Assembly: GCF_016735595.1 (NCBI RefSeq) | Contig: NZ_JAERRB010000010.1 | Coordinates: forward strand, 124,001 to 188,000 | DNA: 64,000 bases | Direction of reading: 5' to 3' | From: Chryseolinea lacunae | Lineage (GTDB): Bacteria; Bacteroidota; Bacteroidia; Cytophagales; Cyclobacteriaceae | Shown here: piece by piece, positions 23,985 to 34,400 of the stretch | Numbering within the stretch: the stretch's first letter is position 1 | Layout of the letters: each line of letters starts with the position of its first letter | The notes under the pieces: generated by a model | Database searches by the model: none | What the model was told of the DNA's origin: nothing | The model's input: the letters and a program-made list of their open reading frames with translations, nothing else | Position numbers and translations under genes: made by a program

Positions 23985-23992
23985 TAACTTTG
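23985..23992 (+). promoter_or_regulatory. -7 box of the trmH-like gene
   Basis: TAACTTTG, an exact TAnnTTTG match, ends 4 bases before the ATG at 23997. Transcription would begin essentially at the start codon, implying a leaderless mRNA. Confidence 0.6.
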
Positions 23993-23996
23993 CATT

Positions 23997-24683
23997 ATGC
24001 TCACACCCCACGAACGACTGGTCACGGCCCACTTCGCGCAATTCATATCCGATCATAAGCTGCAAGGCGTGGAAAAGATCATGAACCAGCGGACCCGCCA
24101 TGTGACGGTGGTACTGGAAGATATCTTTCAATCGCAGAATGCCAGCGCCGTGGTGCGCACCTGCGAGTGCATGGGCCTGCAAGACATACACATTGTAGAG
24201 AACATCAGCAAATACAGTATCAACCCGCGCGTGCTGAAAGGGTCGCACAAATGGCTTGACATTGTGCAGCACACCTCCAAACAACACGACAACACCGAAG
24301 CGTGCATCGCGAAGCTGAAGGGAGAGGGCTACCGCATTCTCGCAGCCGACCCCGACGAAGACGGCGTATCCATTCACGACGTAGACCCCACACAAGGCAA
24401 GGTGGCCCTGCTGTTTGGCAACGAACTCCGCGGCGTGTCGAAGCGCGCCCTCGCGTTGTGCGACACCAAAGTGCGCATCCCCATGTATGGCTTCACCGAA
24501 AGCCTCAACATCTCGGTGAGCGTGGCCATCTGCCTCAACTCAATCGTTACCAAACTTCACCAATCGGGCAAGACCTATGGCCTCAGCGACGAAGAGAAAG
24601 ATCACATCCGGCTGCAGTGGTATCGCAAAATTGTGCGGAACTCCGAGTTGATCGAGCAGGAGTTTCTGCGCGCAATTCAGTAG
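23997..24683 (+). CDS. trmH: TrmH-type SpoU-family RNA 2'-O-methyltransferase
   Basis: A 228-residue SPOUT enzyme; TrmH methylates the ribose of G18 in tRNA D-loops using SAM. The trefoil-knot motifs are clear: motif 1 SQNASAVVRTCECMGLQDIH with the catalytic Arg region, motif 2 VALLFGNELRGVSKRAL and motif 3 IPMYGFTESLNISVSVAIC. The N-terminal extension and the C-terminal tail (WYRKIVRNSELIE) match the TrmH subgroup rather than RlmB. Exact substrate is inferred. The next gene starts 21 bases on. Confidence 0.88.
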   Translation: MLTPHERLVTAHFAQFISDHKLQGVEKIMNQRTRHVTVVLEDIFQSQNASAVVRTCECMGLQDIHIVENISKYSINPRVLKGSHKWLDIVQHTSKQHDNTEACIAKLKGEGYRILAADPDEDGVSIHDVDPTQGKVALLFGNELRGVSKRALALCDTKVRIPMYGFTESLNISVSVAICLNSIVTKLHQSGKTYGLSDEEKDHIRLQWYRKIVRNSELIEQEFLRAIQ

Positions 24684-24704
24684 CTTTGTTTGTCAGGTTA
24701 ATCT

Positions 24705-25355
24705 ATGCGCAGGCTGAGGAATCTTTTGTGGATCGTTTTTGGGGTATGCATGTTGTTTATCGTTGGGTGTAACCTTTGGGTGGTCTGGAGCACATCCTCA
24801 GACGTATTCACCGACCTGCAGCAACTTCCCGATCATCGCGTGGCCTTGGTGTTGGGCACCAGTCACAAAACCGTGGGTGGGGGATCAAATCCCTTTTTTC
24901 AAAAACGCATGGAGAAAGCCTATGAGCTCTACCGCCTGGGCAAGGTCGATCACTTCATCCTGAGCGGCGACAACCGTTCAGTGTATTACAACGAACCGAT
25001 GGAAATGCGCAAGGCCCTCCTCAAAATGGGTGTGCCCGACTATGCCATCACCCTCGACTACGCAGGTCTTCGCACGCTGGATTCGGTTGTGCGTTGTCAG
25101 AAGATATTTGGGCAGAACAAGATCATCATCATCACGCAACCCTTTCACAGCTATCGTGCGCTGTTCATCAGCCGCTACTACGACATCGACGCCGTGGCCA
25201 TGGTGGCCGATGAACCCGATTTCGACTATGCACTCAAGGTTCGGTTCCGCGAGTATTTTGCCCGGCCAAAAGCTGTGCTCGATTTATATATCCTCAAAAC
25301 CTCGCCGCGTTTTTTGGGCGAGAAAGAAAAGATCAAAGTGAGCACCACCCGCTAA
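24705..25355 (+). CDS. SanA/YdcF-like DUF218 membrane protein
   Basis: A 216-residue protein with one N-terminal membrane helix (residues 7-27) and a DUF218 domain outside. Typical features: VALVLGTSHKTVGGGSNPFF, AYELYRLGKVDHFILSGD, then TLDYAGLRTLDSVVRC and IIITQPFHSYRALFISRY. E. coli SanA is tied to envelope barrier function against vancomycin; the enzymatic role of DUF218 is unsettled. It is probably co-transcribed with trmH. Confidence 0.85.
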   Translation: MRRLRNLLWIVFGVCMLFIVGCNLWVVWSTSSDVFTDLQQLPDHRVALVLGTSHKTVGGGSNPFFQKRMEKAYELYRLGKVDHFILSGDNRSVYYNEPMEMRKALLKMGVPDYAITLDYAGLRTLDSVVRCQKIFGQNKIIIITQPFHSYRALFISRYYDIDAVAMVADEPDFDYALKVRFREYFARPKAVLDLYILKTSPRFLGEKEKIKVSTTR

Positions 25356-25414
25356 GAACATAACAGGACAAAGCGAGGTTAATTCATTTAAGAACACATC
25401 ATAACCCCCCGCAC

Positions 25415-27940
25415 GTGCGAAGAGACGTAGCCCACGTATTTTTCCGTACCCGTCTCGTCATGGCCATGTTGCTGTGTGGGCTTCCGGCATTTTTGTGGGC
25501 ACAGGAAACGGTCATCAAAGGCAAGGTGACCGACGCCAACTCGGGCGACCCCATTCCTTTTGCCAACCTGATTTTCCCGGGCACATCCACGGGGGCCACC
25601 ACCGACTTCGATGGGAACTATGAAATCAGAACCACGCATCCCGGCGACACACTGGTGGTTTCCTACATCGGCTACCTGTCGCGCAGGAAAGCCGTGGTGA
25701 AAGGCAAAACACAAACCATACACTTTCAAATCCGCGAAGACGCCCAAAACCTCCAGGAAGTAGTGGTGCTCTCGGGCGAGAATCCGGCGTTTGCCATCAT
25801 GCGCAACGTGGTGAAGAACAAAAGCAGGAACGACAAACGCAGACTGGTGGCGTATGAATACGACACCTATACCAAAGTGGAAATAGACGTCGACAACCTC
25901 ACCGACAAATTCCGGAAACGCAAGGTGGTGCAGAAGATCACCCAGGTGCTCGACAGCATCGAACGCATTGCCGGCGAAGACGGCAAACCCATTCTGCCGA
26001 TCCTGATCACAGAGAGCGTTTCAAAAGTCTACTACCGCGACAAACCCACCCTGCGCTACGAACACATTCTCAACTCGAAGGTGAACGGCCTCGGCGTGGA
26101 GGATGGCAGTACCATCACCCAATTGGTAGGATCTTCTTTTCAGGAATACAACTTCTACCAGAACTGGGTGAACATCGTGACAAAAGACTTTGTGTCGCCC
26201 CTGGCCGACGGCTGGCGTCTCTACTATGATTTTGATTTGGTGGATAGCCTTTATGTGGATGGACAATTTTGTTACCGGCTCGACTTCACACCGCGCAGCC
26301 CGCAGGACCTCGCCTTCACGGGGTCCATCTGGATCACCAAAGAGGGCTATGCGCTAAAGCAAATCGATGCTGCTGTAGGCAAGCAGGCCAACCTGAATTT
26401 TGTAGAGAAGATAAAGATCCAGCAGGAACTGGAACCGGCAGAAGACGGTGCATGGCTCCCGGTGAAGAATCGTGTATTGATCGACGTAGGGGAGATGACG
26501 AGCAACAGCGCGGGCATGCTGGCCAAGTTCTATACGTCCAACAAAAACTTTGTAATCAACAAACCTCACGACGTTTCCTTCTACCAATTGCCCATCACCA
26601 TGGCCGAAGATGTGCGCATGCACGAAGCCGAAGTTTTCTGGGACTCCATCCGCCATGAGCCCTTGAGTGCGACGGAGAAAAACGTCTACAAAATGATCGA
26701 CACACTGCAGGCTATCCCGGTGGTGCGAACGTATACCGACCTCATCAAGATCTTCATCAATGGCTACTACAAGGTGGGCAAGGTGGACATCGGTCCCTAC
26801 ATTTCGATATTCTCCTACAACAACATTGAAGGCGTCCGGCTGCAACCGGGATTTCGCACCAACATCGCCTTCAGCGACAAGTGGGTGTTTGGTGCACAGC
26901 TGGGCTATGGCTTTGGCGACCAACGTGTGAAATACACAGTCTCGGCCCAGAACATCATGTCGCGAAGGCGATGGACAACGCTCACCCTGAGCGCCCGCAG
27001 CGACCTGGGCCGCGTGGGCATCGACGCCGAGGCGGCCGCCGACAACTACCTGCTGCTGGCCTCGCAACGGTTTGGCTATTTCAGACGGGGCTACTACACC
27101 AACGAAGTGCGGGCCGACTTCAAGCGCGAGTTGTTCAAGGGCTTCACCCAACGGATGGCATTCCGCTATTTCACCTTCGAGCCCACCTACGACTTTGCCT
27201 ACTACGATCAACCCGACGACATCGCGACATCCACCGTGAGCCAGGATTTTCAATCGGCCGAGGTAACGGTAGAGACACGCTATGCCCGCGACGAAATGTT
27301 CCTGCAGTCAGACAACGACCGCATCAGCCTGGGCACTACGCGGTGGCCAATTATCACCCTGCGCTACACCCGCGGCTTCAAAGGATTAGCCAACAGCGAT
27401 TTTGACTACGACAAACTGCGCCTGAGTCTTTTCAAGCGCATCCGCTTCGGCCCGCTGGGAGAGGCGTTTGTGGATGTGATGGGGGAGTACATTTTCACAC
27501 CCTTACCGTATCCGTTGCTGGGCCTGCACCTGGGAAACCAGACTCCGCTCTACAGCGCGATCACCTACAACCTGATGAACTATGGCGAGTTCATCAGCGA
27601 CCGCTACGTCACTCTGCGCTACCGCCACTACTTCGAAGGGTTTCTGCTGAACCGTGTGCCCTTGCTCCGGAAACTGAAGTGGCGTTTGCTGGGCACGGCC
27701 AACGTGATCTATGGCGGCCTCAGCGAAGCCAACCGCGCCCTGCTGGCGCCCAACACACCCACTGGCGAACCGACATTGCCCGTCGGCTATTTTGGCAACG
27801 AGCCCTATGTGGAGTTGGGCTATGGCGTGGAGAACATCTTCCGCTTTTTGCGCATCGACTTTGTGCATCGCGTCACCTATCTTGACCGGCCCGATGTACA
27901 CAACTTCGGTGTGTTGTTCAGCTTCCAGTTTCAGCTTTGA
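25415..27940 (+). CDS. Outer-membrane protein with CarboxypepD_reg-like domain and C-terminal barrel (DUF5686-type)
   Basis: An 841-residue exported protein. After a signal peptide (cleavage near LWAQE), residues about 33-115 form a carboxypeptidase-regulatory-like domain (IKGKVTDANSGDPIPFANLI, VSYIGYLSRRKAV), as in SusC-type proteins. Then comes a long DUF5686-like region and a C-terminal barrel with many aromatic-ended strands, finishing in FGVLFSFQFQL with a terminal hydrophobic residue suited to BAM insertion. No TonB plug was recognised. The frame opens with GTG at 25415; an ATG at 25460 would also retain a short signal peptide, so the start is uncertain. Confidence 0.8.
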   Translation: MRRDVAHVFFRTRLVMAMLLCGLPAFLWAQETVIKGKVTDANSGDPIPFANLIFPGTSTGATTDFDGNYEIRTTHPGDTLVVSYIGYLSRRKAVVKGKTQTIHFQIREDAQNLQEVVVLSGENPAFAIMRNVVKNKSRNDKRRLVAYEYDTYTKVEIDVDNLTDKFRKRKVVQKITQVLDSIERIAGEDGKPILPILITESVSKVYYRDKPTLRYEHILNSKVNGLGVEDGSTITQLVGSSFQEYNFYQNWVNIVTKDFVSPLADGWRLYYDFDLVDSLYVDGQFCYRLDFTPRSPQDLAFTGSIWITKEGYALKQIDAAVGKQANLNFVEKIKIQQELEPAEDGAWLPVKNRVLIDVGEMTSNSAGMLAKFYTSNKNFVINKPHDVSFYQLPITMAEDVRMHEAEVFWDSIRHEPLSATEKNVYKMIDTLQAIPVVRTYTDLIKIFINGYYKVGKVDIGPYISIFSYNNIEGVRLQPGFRTNIAFSDKWVFGAQLGYGFGDQRVKYTVSAQNIMSRRRWTTLTLSARSDLGRVGIDAEAAADNYLLLASQRFGYFRRGYYTNEVRADFKRELFKGFTQRMAFRYFTFEPTYDFAYYDQPDDIATSTVSQDFQSAEVTVETRYARDEMFLQSDNDRISLGTTRWPIITLRYTRGFKGLANSDFDYDKLRLSLFKRIRFGPLGEAFVDVMGEYIFTPLPYPLLGLHLGNQTPLYSAITYNLMNYGEFISDRYVTLRYRHYFEGFLLNRVPLLRKLKWRLLGTANVIYGGLSEANRALLAPNTPTGEPTLPVGYFGNEPYVELGYGVENIFRFLRIDFVHRVTYLDRPDVHNFGVLFSFQFQL

Positions 27941-28009
27941 CCGGCATGTCTGCATGAGAAAATCGGCGCTGGTGAAAACGCGAAATAAAATGTTCCTTTC
28001 CCTAAAAAC

Positions 28010-28042
28010 CTGCATAATGCAGCGTAGAATGTTGCATATTTG
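28010..28042 (+). promoter_or_regulatory. thrS promoter region with palindrome
   Basis: CATATTTG at 28035-28042 (7 of 8 to TAnnTTTG) lies 34 bases before thrS. A perfect dyad CTGCATaATGCAG (28010-28022) occupies the -33 zone and could be an operator. No T-box or ThrRS-type leader structure was recognised. Confidence 0.5.
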
Positions 28043-28076
28043 TGCCCTGAATTAATTTTGTAGTTTAGTTCAAATC

Positions 28077-30011
28077 ATGAATGTAAAAATTTCCCTTCCC
28101 GACGGTAGTGTTCGGGAGTATCCTCAGGGCGTGAAAGGCTCTGAAATTGCGTCCAGCATCAGCGAAGGGCTGGCGCGTGTTGCATTGGCCATCGAAGTAA
28201 ACGGAGAGGTTTGGGACCTTGCGCGTCCCATCACCACAGATGCGTCCATCAAAATTCTCACCTGGAACGACAAAAGCGGCAAAACAACCTTCTGGCACTC
28301 GTCGGCTCACTTGCTGGCCGAGGCCCTGGAAGCATTATATCCCGACGTGAAGTTCGGCATTGGCCCCGCCATCGAAAACGGGTTCTACTATGACATCGAC
28401 CTGAACGGCAAACCTTTTGGCGACGACGACCTCGCGGCCGTGGAAGCCAAAATGAAGGAACTTGCCAAACGCGACAGCCAGTACGTTCGCAGCGACGTGA
28501 CCAAAGCCGAAGCCCTCAAGTACTTCAACGAGAAAGGCGACCCCTACAAAATCGAACTCATCAGCGGCCTGGATGATGGAAAGATCACCTTCTACAAGCA
28601 AGGCGACTTTACGGATCTTTGCAAAGGCCCGCACATACCCCATACCGGTTTCATCAAAGCGGTGAAACTCACCAGCGTGGCCGGCGCCTACTGGCGTGGC
28701 GATGAAAAGAACAAGATGCTCACCCGCATCTATGGCATCACGTTTCCCAAGCAAAAGGAGTTGGAAGAATACATCCACCTCATCGAAGAAGCGAAGAAAC
28801 GCGATCACCGGAAGCTGGGCAAGGAGCTTGAGCTCTTTGCGTTCTCCGAACGCGTGGGCATGGGCCTTCCGTTGTGGCTGCCCAAAGGCACCATTCTGCG
28901 CGAACGCCTGGAGCAATTCATGCGCAAAGCCCAGATCAAGGCCGGCTACGACCCCGTGGTGACACCCCACATTGGAAGCAAGCAATTGTATGTGACGTCG
29001 GGTCACTATGAAAAATACGGCAAGGATTCGTTCAAGCCCATCCACACACCGGATGAAGGAGAGGAGTTTTTGCTGAAGCCCATGAACTGCCCGCACCACT
29101 GCGAGATCTACAGAACCAAGCCGCGCTCATACCGCGACCTGCCCATTCGATTGGCAGAATTTGGGACCGTATATCGCTATGAGCAAAGCGGTGAGTTGCA
29201 CGGCCTCACCCGCGTGCGCGGCTTCACACAAGACGATGCCCACATCTTCTGTCGCCCCGACCAGGTGAAAGAAGAATTCCTTAAAGTGATAGACCTTGTG
29301 TTGCACGTATTCAACTCGTTAGGCTTCGAAAACTTCACGGCTCAAGTATCGCTGCGCGACCCTGAGAACAAGCAGAAATACATCGGCGAAGACAGCGCCT
29401 GGGAGAAAGCGGAAGCGGCCATCCAGGAGGCCGCCGACGAAAAAGGACTGAAGACCGTGGCTGTGAAAGGCGAAGCGGCCTTCTATGGCCCCAAACTGGA
29501 CTTCATGGTGAAGGATGCGTTGGGCCGGAGCTGGCAGTTGGGAACCATTCAGGTCGACTATCAGTTGCCACAGCGGTTCGAATTGGAATATGTTGGATCG
29601 GATAATCAGAAACATACACCGGTCATGATTCACCGCGCACCCTTTGGTTCGCTGGAGCGATTCATCGCCGTTTTGATCGAGCACTGCGCGGGCAATTTCC
29701 CGTTGTGGCTGGCACCCGATCAGATTGCCGTGTTGCCGATATCCGAGCGTTTTAATGATTATGCAAAGCTTGTATATGACAAGCTTAAGGAGCAGGATAT
29801 CAGAGGTTTATTGGACGATCGCGACGAGAAAATTGGTCGCAAGATCCGCGACGCCGAAACCAAGAAAATCCCGTATATGCTCATCGTTGGCGAGAAGGAA
29901 TCGTCCGAGAATCTGGTGGCCTTGCGCAAGCACGGACAAGGTGATCAAGGCAGTTTGCCCCTGGACGAGTTTGTGAATCGCTTTAGAATTGAATGTTCTG
30001 CACCCATCTGA
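28077..30011 (+). CDS. thrS: Threonyl-tRNA synthetase
   Basis: Charges tRNA-Thr and edits mis-attached serine. The 644-residue protein is full length: a TGS domain (1-62), an editing domain with HSSAH and [10 protein letters not shown] metal-type residues (about 74-185), a class II catalytic core with motif 1 at about 290, the zinc-binding Cys in [19 protein letters not shown], motif 3 [13 protein letters not shown], and an anticodon-binding domain (about 545-644). It is followed by infC-rpmI-rplT, a linkage also seen in E. coli. Confidence 0.98.
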   Translation: MNVKISLPDGSVREYPQGVKGSEIASSISEGLARVALAIEVNGEVWDLARPITTDASIKILTWNDKSGKTTFWHSSAHLLAEALEALYPDVKFGIGPAIENGFYYDIDLNGKPFGDDDLAAVEAKMKELAKRDSQYVRSDVTKAEALKYFNEKGDPYKIELISGLDDGKITFYKQGDFTDLCKGPHIPHTGFIKAVKLTSVAGAYWRGDEKNKMLTRIYGITFPKQKELEEYIHLIEEAKKRDHRKLGKELELFAFSERVGMGLPLWLPKGTILRERLEQFMRKAQIKAGYDPVVTPHIGSKQLYVTSGHYEKYGKDSFKPIHTPDEGEEFLLKPMNCPHHCEIYRTKPRSYRDLPIRLAEFGTVYRYEQSGELHGLTRVRGFTQDDAHIFCRPDQVKEEFLKVIDLVLHVFNSLGFENFTAQVSLRDPENKQKYIGEDSAWEKAEAAIQEAADEKGLKTVAVKGEAAFYGPKLDFMVKDALGRSWQLGTIQVDYQLPQRFELEYVGSDNQKHTPVMIHRAPFGSLERFIAVLIEHCAGNFPLWLAPDQIAVLPISERFNDYAKLVYDKLKEQDIRGLLDDRDEKIGRKIRDAETKKIPYMLIVGEKESSENLVALRKHGQGDQGSLPLDEFVNRFRIECSAPI

Positions 30012-30014
30012 TAT

Positions 30015-30044
30015 TTTGAAAAGCAAAAAATATCACGATATTTG
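30015..30044 (+). promoter_or_regulatory. Promoter of the infC-rpmI-rplT operon
   Basis: TTTG at 30015-30018, an 18-base spacer and GATATTTG at 30037-30044 (7 of 8 to TAnnTTTG). This gives the ribosomal genes their own promoter just after the thrS stop. Confidence 0.65.
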
Positions 30045-30120
30045 CACCCTGTTTTTTGAAACTTAAATTTTTAATAGTATCGCAATCTTTAATAACAACA
30101 GACCCGGTTTTGGAAAACCG

Positions 30121-30654
30121 ATGAGAAGGGGGCCTCAACGACCCGAAGAGCCTTACCGGATCAATGAAAGGATCACCGCCCAGCGGGTGAGGGTAGTCGG
30201 AGAAGAGATCAAGGTCGATGTCTACCCAATCCAGCAAGCCATTAAAATGGCGCAGGACCAAGGTTTGGACCTGGTTGAGATTTCCCCGAATGCCGATCCT
30301 CCGGTTTGTAAGATCGTTGACTACTCGAAATTTAAGTACGAGCAGAAAAAGAAGCAGAAGGAGATCAAGTCGAAGGCGCTGAAAGTGGTTTTGAAAGAAA
30401 TCCGTTTTGGCCCCAACACCGACGAGCATGACTTTAACTTCAAGTTGAAACATGCCGAGAACTTTCTGAAAGAAGGTGCCAAGGTGAAAGCCACGGTATT
30501 CTTCGCGGGCCGGTCTATCGTGTACAAAGAGCGTGGAGAGATCCTGCTGCTGAAGTTCGCGCAAGGGCTGGAAGAGTTTGGCAAGGTAGAGCAACTGCCG
30601 AAGCTGGAAGGAAAGCGGATGGGCATGATCATCATGCCGAAGGCTAAAAAGTAG
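30121..30654 (+). CDS. infC: Translation initiation factor IF-3
   Basis: IF-3 binds the 30S subunit and proofreads start-codon choice. From ATG 30121 it has 177 residues: an N-domain ([40 protein letters not shown]), a Lys-rich linker helix and a C-domain ([20 protein letters not shown]). The frame stays open upstream to a TAA at 30064, passing ATT 30067 and ATC codons at 30079 and 30085, and encodes a basic stretch ([11 protein letters not shown]) ahead of the ATG. Because infC often uses AUU-type starts for autoregulation, the true start may lie up to 54 bases upstream. Confidence 0.93.
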   Translation: MRRGPQRPEEPYRINERITAQRVRVVGEEIKVDVYPIQQAIKMAQDQGLDLVEISPNADPPVCKIVDYSKFKYEQKKKQKEIKSKALKVVLKEIRFGPNTDEHDFNFKLKHAENFLKEGAKVKATVFFAGRSIVYKERGEILLLKFAQGLEEFGKVEQLPKLEGKRMGMIIMPKAKK

Positions 30655-30676
30655 AGTTTTCTAATTTTTATATATA

Positions 30677-30871
30677 ATGCCTAAGTTAAAAACAAAATCA
30701 GGCGCCAAGAAACGCTTTAAAGTGACTGGCACTGGTAAAATTAAGCGTAAGCACGCTTTCAAAAATCATATCCTGACCAAAAAGGAAACCAAGCAAAAAC
30801 GCAGATTGTCTGCCAAAGGCCTGGTTGCAAAATCAGATATGAACAATGTGAAAGCCATGCTTATTCTTTAG
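30677..30871 (+). CDS. rpmI: 50S ribosomal protein L35
   Basis: A 64-residue, very basic protein with the L35 signature [20 protein letters not shown] and the C-terminal half [20 protein letters not shown]. It lies 22 bases after infC and ahead of rplT in the standard order. Confidence 0.97.
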   Translation: MPKLKTKSGAKKRFKVTGTGKIKRKHAFKNHILTKKETKQKRRLSAKGLVAKSDMNNVKAMLIL

Positions 30872-30953
30872 TGGTTCAATGTTTAACCCGATTGCTGGCG
30901 CCTAAGAGTCCCGAACAAAAGAAGGACCGCCATCCGTCAAAAAATGCAATAAA

Positions 30954-31298
30954 ATGCCAAGATCAGTCAACAATGTAGCTTCACGAGCAAAACGCAAACG
31001 CATCCTGAAGCTGGCCAAAGGTTTCTTTGGTCGTAAGAAAAACGTATGGACGGTAGCAAAGAATGCCGTTGAAAAAGGTTTAGTCTACGCCTACCGCGAT
31101 AGAAAACAAAAGAAAAGAGAATTCCGTGGCATCTGGATCGCCCGTATCAACGCCGGCGCACGTGCTCATGGTTTGTCTTACTCCGCTTTGATGGGCAAAC
31201 TCAACAAAGCCGGCATCAGCCTTAACCGTAAAGTCATTGCCGACCTGGCCATGAATCATCCTGCTGCTTTCGAAGCACTGGTGAATAAGGTGAAGTAA
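30954..31298 (+). CDS. rplT: 50S ribosomal protein L20
   Basis: A 114-residue protein with [20 protein letters not shown], the long basic N-terminal helix, and the globular end [21 protein letters not shown]20 is an early 23S rRNA assembly protein and represses the infC operon in other bacteria. It is followed by an intrinsic terminator. Confidence 0.98.
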   Translation: MPRSVNNVASRAKRKRILKLAKGFFGRKKNVWTVAKNAVEKGLVYAYRDRKQKKREFRGIWIARINAGARAHGLSYSALMGKLNKAGISLNRKVIADLAMNHPAAFEALVNKVK

Positions 31299-31324
31299 TT
31301 TAATTCCTTAACGGATAGTATGAT

Positions 31325-31352
31325 AAAGGGGCCTCGAGCCCCTTTTCTTTTT
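31325..31352 (+). terminator. Intrinsic terminator of infC-rpmI-rplT
   Basis: Perfect 8-bp stem AAAGGGGC / GCCCCTTT (31325-31345, loop CTCGA) followed by TCTTTTT. Confidence 0.93.
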
Positions 31353-31486
31353 AGTAATTTTAGTTTAAATTCGGCCGTAGCATTTTTTTGGCTTGCTAAG
31401 GAGCTACTTTTTTAAACTTAAACCCGAGTGCGCAGTACACGTCTTCAACCCCAGTTATCCACTCTGCTGGCAATCCCGGTTTATCC

Positions 31487-34400
31487 ATGCTGAACGAGCC
31501 TTTACATAGCGGCCACGAATATAACCGGGAAGTCCCACTCAATTTTTCACCCGGCGAAGAGAATCCGTTCCCTGGCCTACGACCTTTTTCCATAGACGAT
31601 TCGCATCTGTTCTTTGGCCGCGATGGCCAGATCGACGATATCCTTCTCAAAATCACACGCAACCGTTTCGTCACGGTGATGGGCTATTCCGGCAGCGGAA
31701 AGTCATCGCTCATGTCGTGCGGTCTCATTCCATTCCTCTACGGCGGCTTCGACACCGAGTCGGGCTCATTCTGGAACGTGGTGGCCACCCGCCCCGGGTC
31801 AGCACCCCTCAATGGCCTCACAGAATCCATTGTGGACTTCATGGTGAAGACCAAACGGCTGAACGGCAAAGATGCCCAGGTGCACCGCGCCATCGTGAGC
31901 TCGGTGCTTCGCAGCGGCTCTGATGGCCTGATTCAAATTGCCCGCTACCTCCAGCGTTCGGGCGAAGAGAATGTGTTTTTCCACATCGACCAGTTCGAGG
32001 AGATCTTCCGCTATCGCGAAATGGCCGACAGCGAGGAAGCCCTGAACGAAGCGCAGCTCTATGTGAACCTCGTGCTCACGGCCATCCAGCAAAGCGATGT
32101 GCCTGTCTACATAGCCCTGACCATGCGTTCGGACTTTGTGGGCGAATGTTCTGTGTTTGCTGGCCTCACCCAGCAGATCAACCAAAGCAACTACCTCGTT
32201 CCTCAGCTCACCCGCGACCAGAAACGCTCGGTGATAGAAGGTCCCGTGACTGTGGCCGGTGGAGCCATTTCCAATCGCCTGGTGAAACGCTTGCTGAACG
32301 ACGTAGGAAATAACCAGGACCAACTCCCCATCCTGCAGCACGCGCTGATGCGCACGTGGGACTACTGGATCAGCAACCATGAACCCGGCGAGCCGATAGA
32401 CATCCGGCACTACAACGCCGTGGGCAAGGTGAGCCAGGCCCTGGCCCAACACGCCAACGAAGCCTACGATGAACTTTCGACCCGCGACAAACAGATCGCC
32501 GAGGTCTTATTCAAAAACATAACCGAAAAGAACCAGAACAACCGCGGCAAACGTCGTGCATGCCGGTTGGGATTGGTGGCCGAACTGGCCGAAGCCAGCG
32601 AAGAAGAAGTGATTGCCGTGGTGGATCAATTCCGGCGTGCAGGTCGCTCGTTTCTGATGCCGGCGGCCAACATTCCGCTGAACACAGATTCCATGATCGA
32701 GCTTTCGCACGAAAGCCTCATGCGCATCTGGAACCGCCTGGAGAGCTGGGTGGACGACGAGTTCGAATCGGCCTCCATGTACAAGCGCCTGTCGGAAGCG
32801 GCAGCCATGTATCAGATCGGCAAGACCGGTTTGTGGCGTCCGCCCGATTTGCAACTCGCCCTCAACTGGCAGAAGAAACAGAATCCCACGCGCGAATGGG
32901 GGCAACGCTACGACGAAGCCTTCGAACGCGCCATCGTATTTCTCGACACCAGCCGCATCACCTACGAAGCTGAGTTGAAGAACCAGGAGATGATGCAGCG
33001 ACGGGTGCTTCGCCGCACGCGCGCCACCGCCATCATTCTTGGCATCGCCTTCATTGTGGCCATCATCTTCTTTGTGTTTGCCTACCTGCAAAAGCTACAG
33101 GCCGACACGGATAGATTGCGCGCCGAGAAAAACCGTCAGGAAGCGGTGGCGCAATCCAAGATCGCGAAAGCCAATCAGCGCAAAGCAGAAGAGCAGGCCG
33201 AGATTGTGAAAAAGCAAAAGGCCGAACTGCAACAGGCCTTCGATCAAATCACAGAGGCGACCAATCAATTGCAGATTGCCTTGAACACGGCCCGCGTGGC
33301 CCGCAACGAAGCCATTCAAAACCTGGTGGAGGCCAACGTGCAACGCGACTCGGCCCGTGTGGAACGCAACCGCGCCCAGACAGAATATGTGCGCGCCGAA
33401 AAAGCCTATACCGAAGCCAACCGCCTGTTCATGCTCACCAAAGCCCAGGAATTGGCGTCGAAGGCAGCCGTGGAAGACGACGACAACGACCTGGCCGGAC
33501 TCATGGCCATGCAGGGATTTATGTTCCACCGTCGCTACGAGGGCAAGAAATATGAACCCTATATCTACACCGGTTTATACAGCGCGCTCACAAAAATCAA
33601 CGGGCTCACGTATAACGCCATGAAAATTCAGGGACCGCCCCGTGTGCACATGAAGTCGTTGATTGTGTCGGATAAGAACAACGAATTTTATTCTGCGGGT
33701 GCCGACGGCCGCATCTACAAGGGAGACTTTGATAAACTCACCAACGCGGCCACACCTTTTGCCAATCCATATCCCACCAAGACCATTGGATTGAGCAAGG
33801 ACGAAACCTACCTCGTGAATGGAAGCGACTCCGCATTCGTGCAGATCTATAACCTGAAAGCGGGAGGGAAGCCCCTCGTGGTGAAAGGCCTGAGCGGCGG
33901 CACCAACAGCATTCAATTCCTGCCCGACAATTCGGCGTTCATTGTGTCGAGTGTGGGCAACACGCTTTCGCAGATCAATGCAAAAACCGGTGAGGTAAAG
34001 AAGCTGGCATCGTTGCCCTATGAACTAAAATCGTTGAGCCTGAGCAGCGACGGCAAAACGCTGGCCGGCGCATCGTGGTCGGGACAAGTGGTGCTCATCA
34101 ACCTGGCAGACATGTCTACCACGCTGGTGGCAGACGACAATCCCAACCGTGTGCTCTCCATCAAGTTCAGCCCTTCGGGAAGATACCTGGCCTATGGTGT
34201 AGACGATGTGGTGAACAAACGCGGGCTGGTCAAAATCTACGACTTCACCACAAAAGAAACACGACAGTTCACCGGGCACCGCGCCGGCGTGAACGACGTT
34301 GAATTTAGCCCCGACGAAAAACTATTGGCGAGCGCCGGACTTGACAAGCGGTTGCAGCTCTATGTGCTGGAAAATCCGGAAGATCTTCCGGTGGTGATGG

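Noticed and set aside
28010-28076. Threonine-responsive leader ahead of thrS
   Set aside because: Only a short palindrome is present; no T-box or tRNA-like anticodon arm was found.
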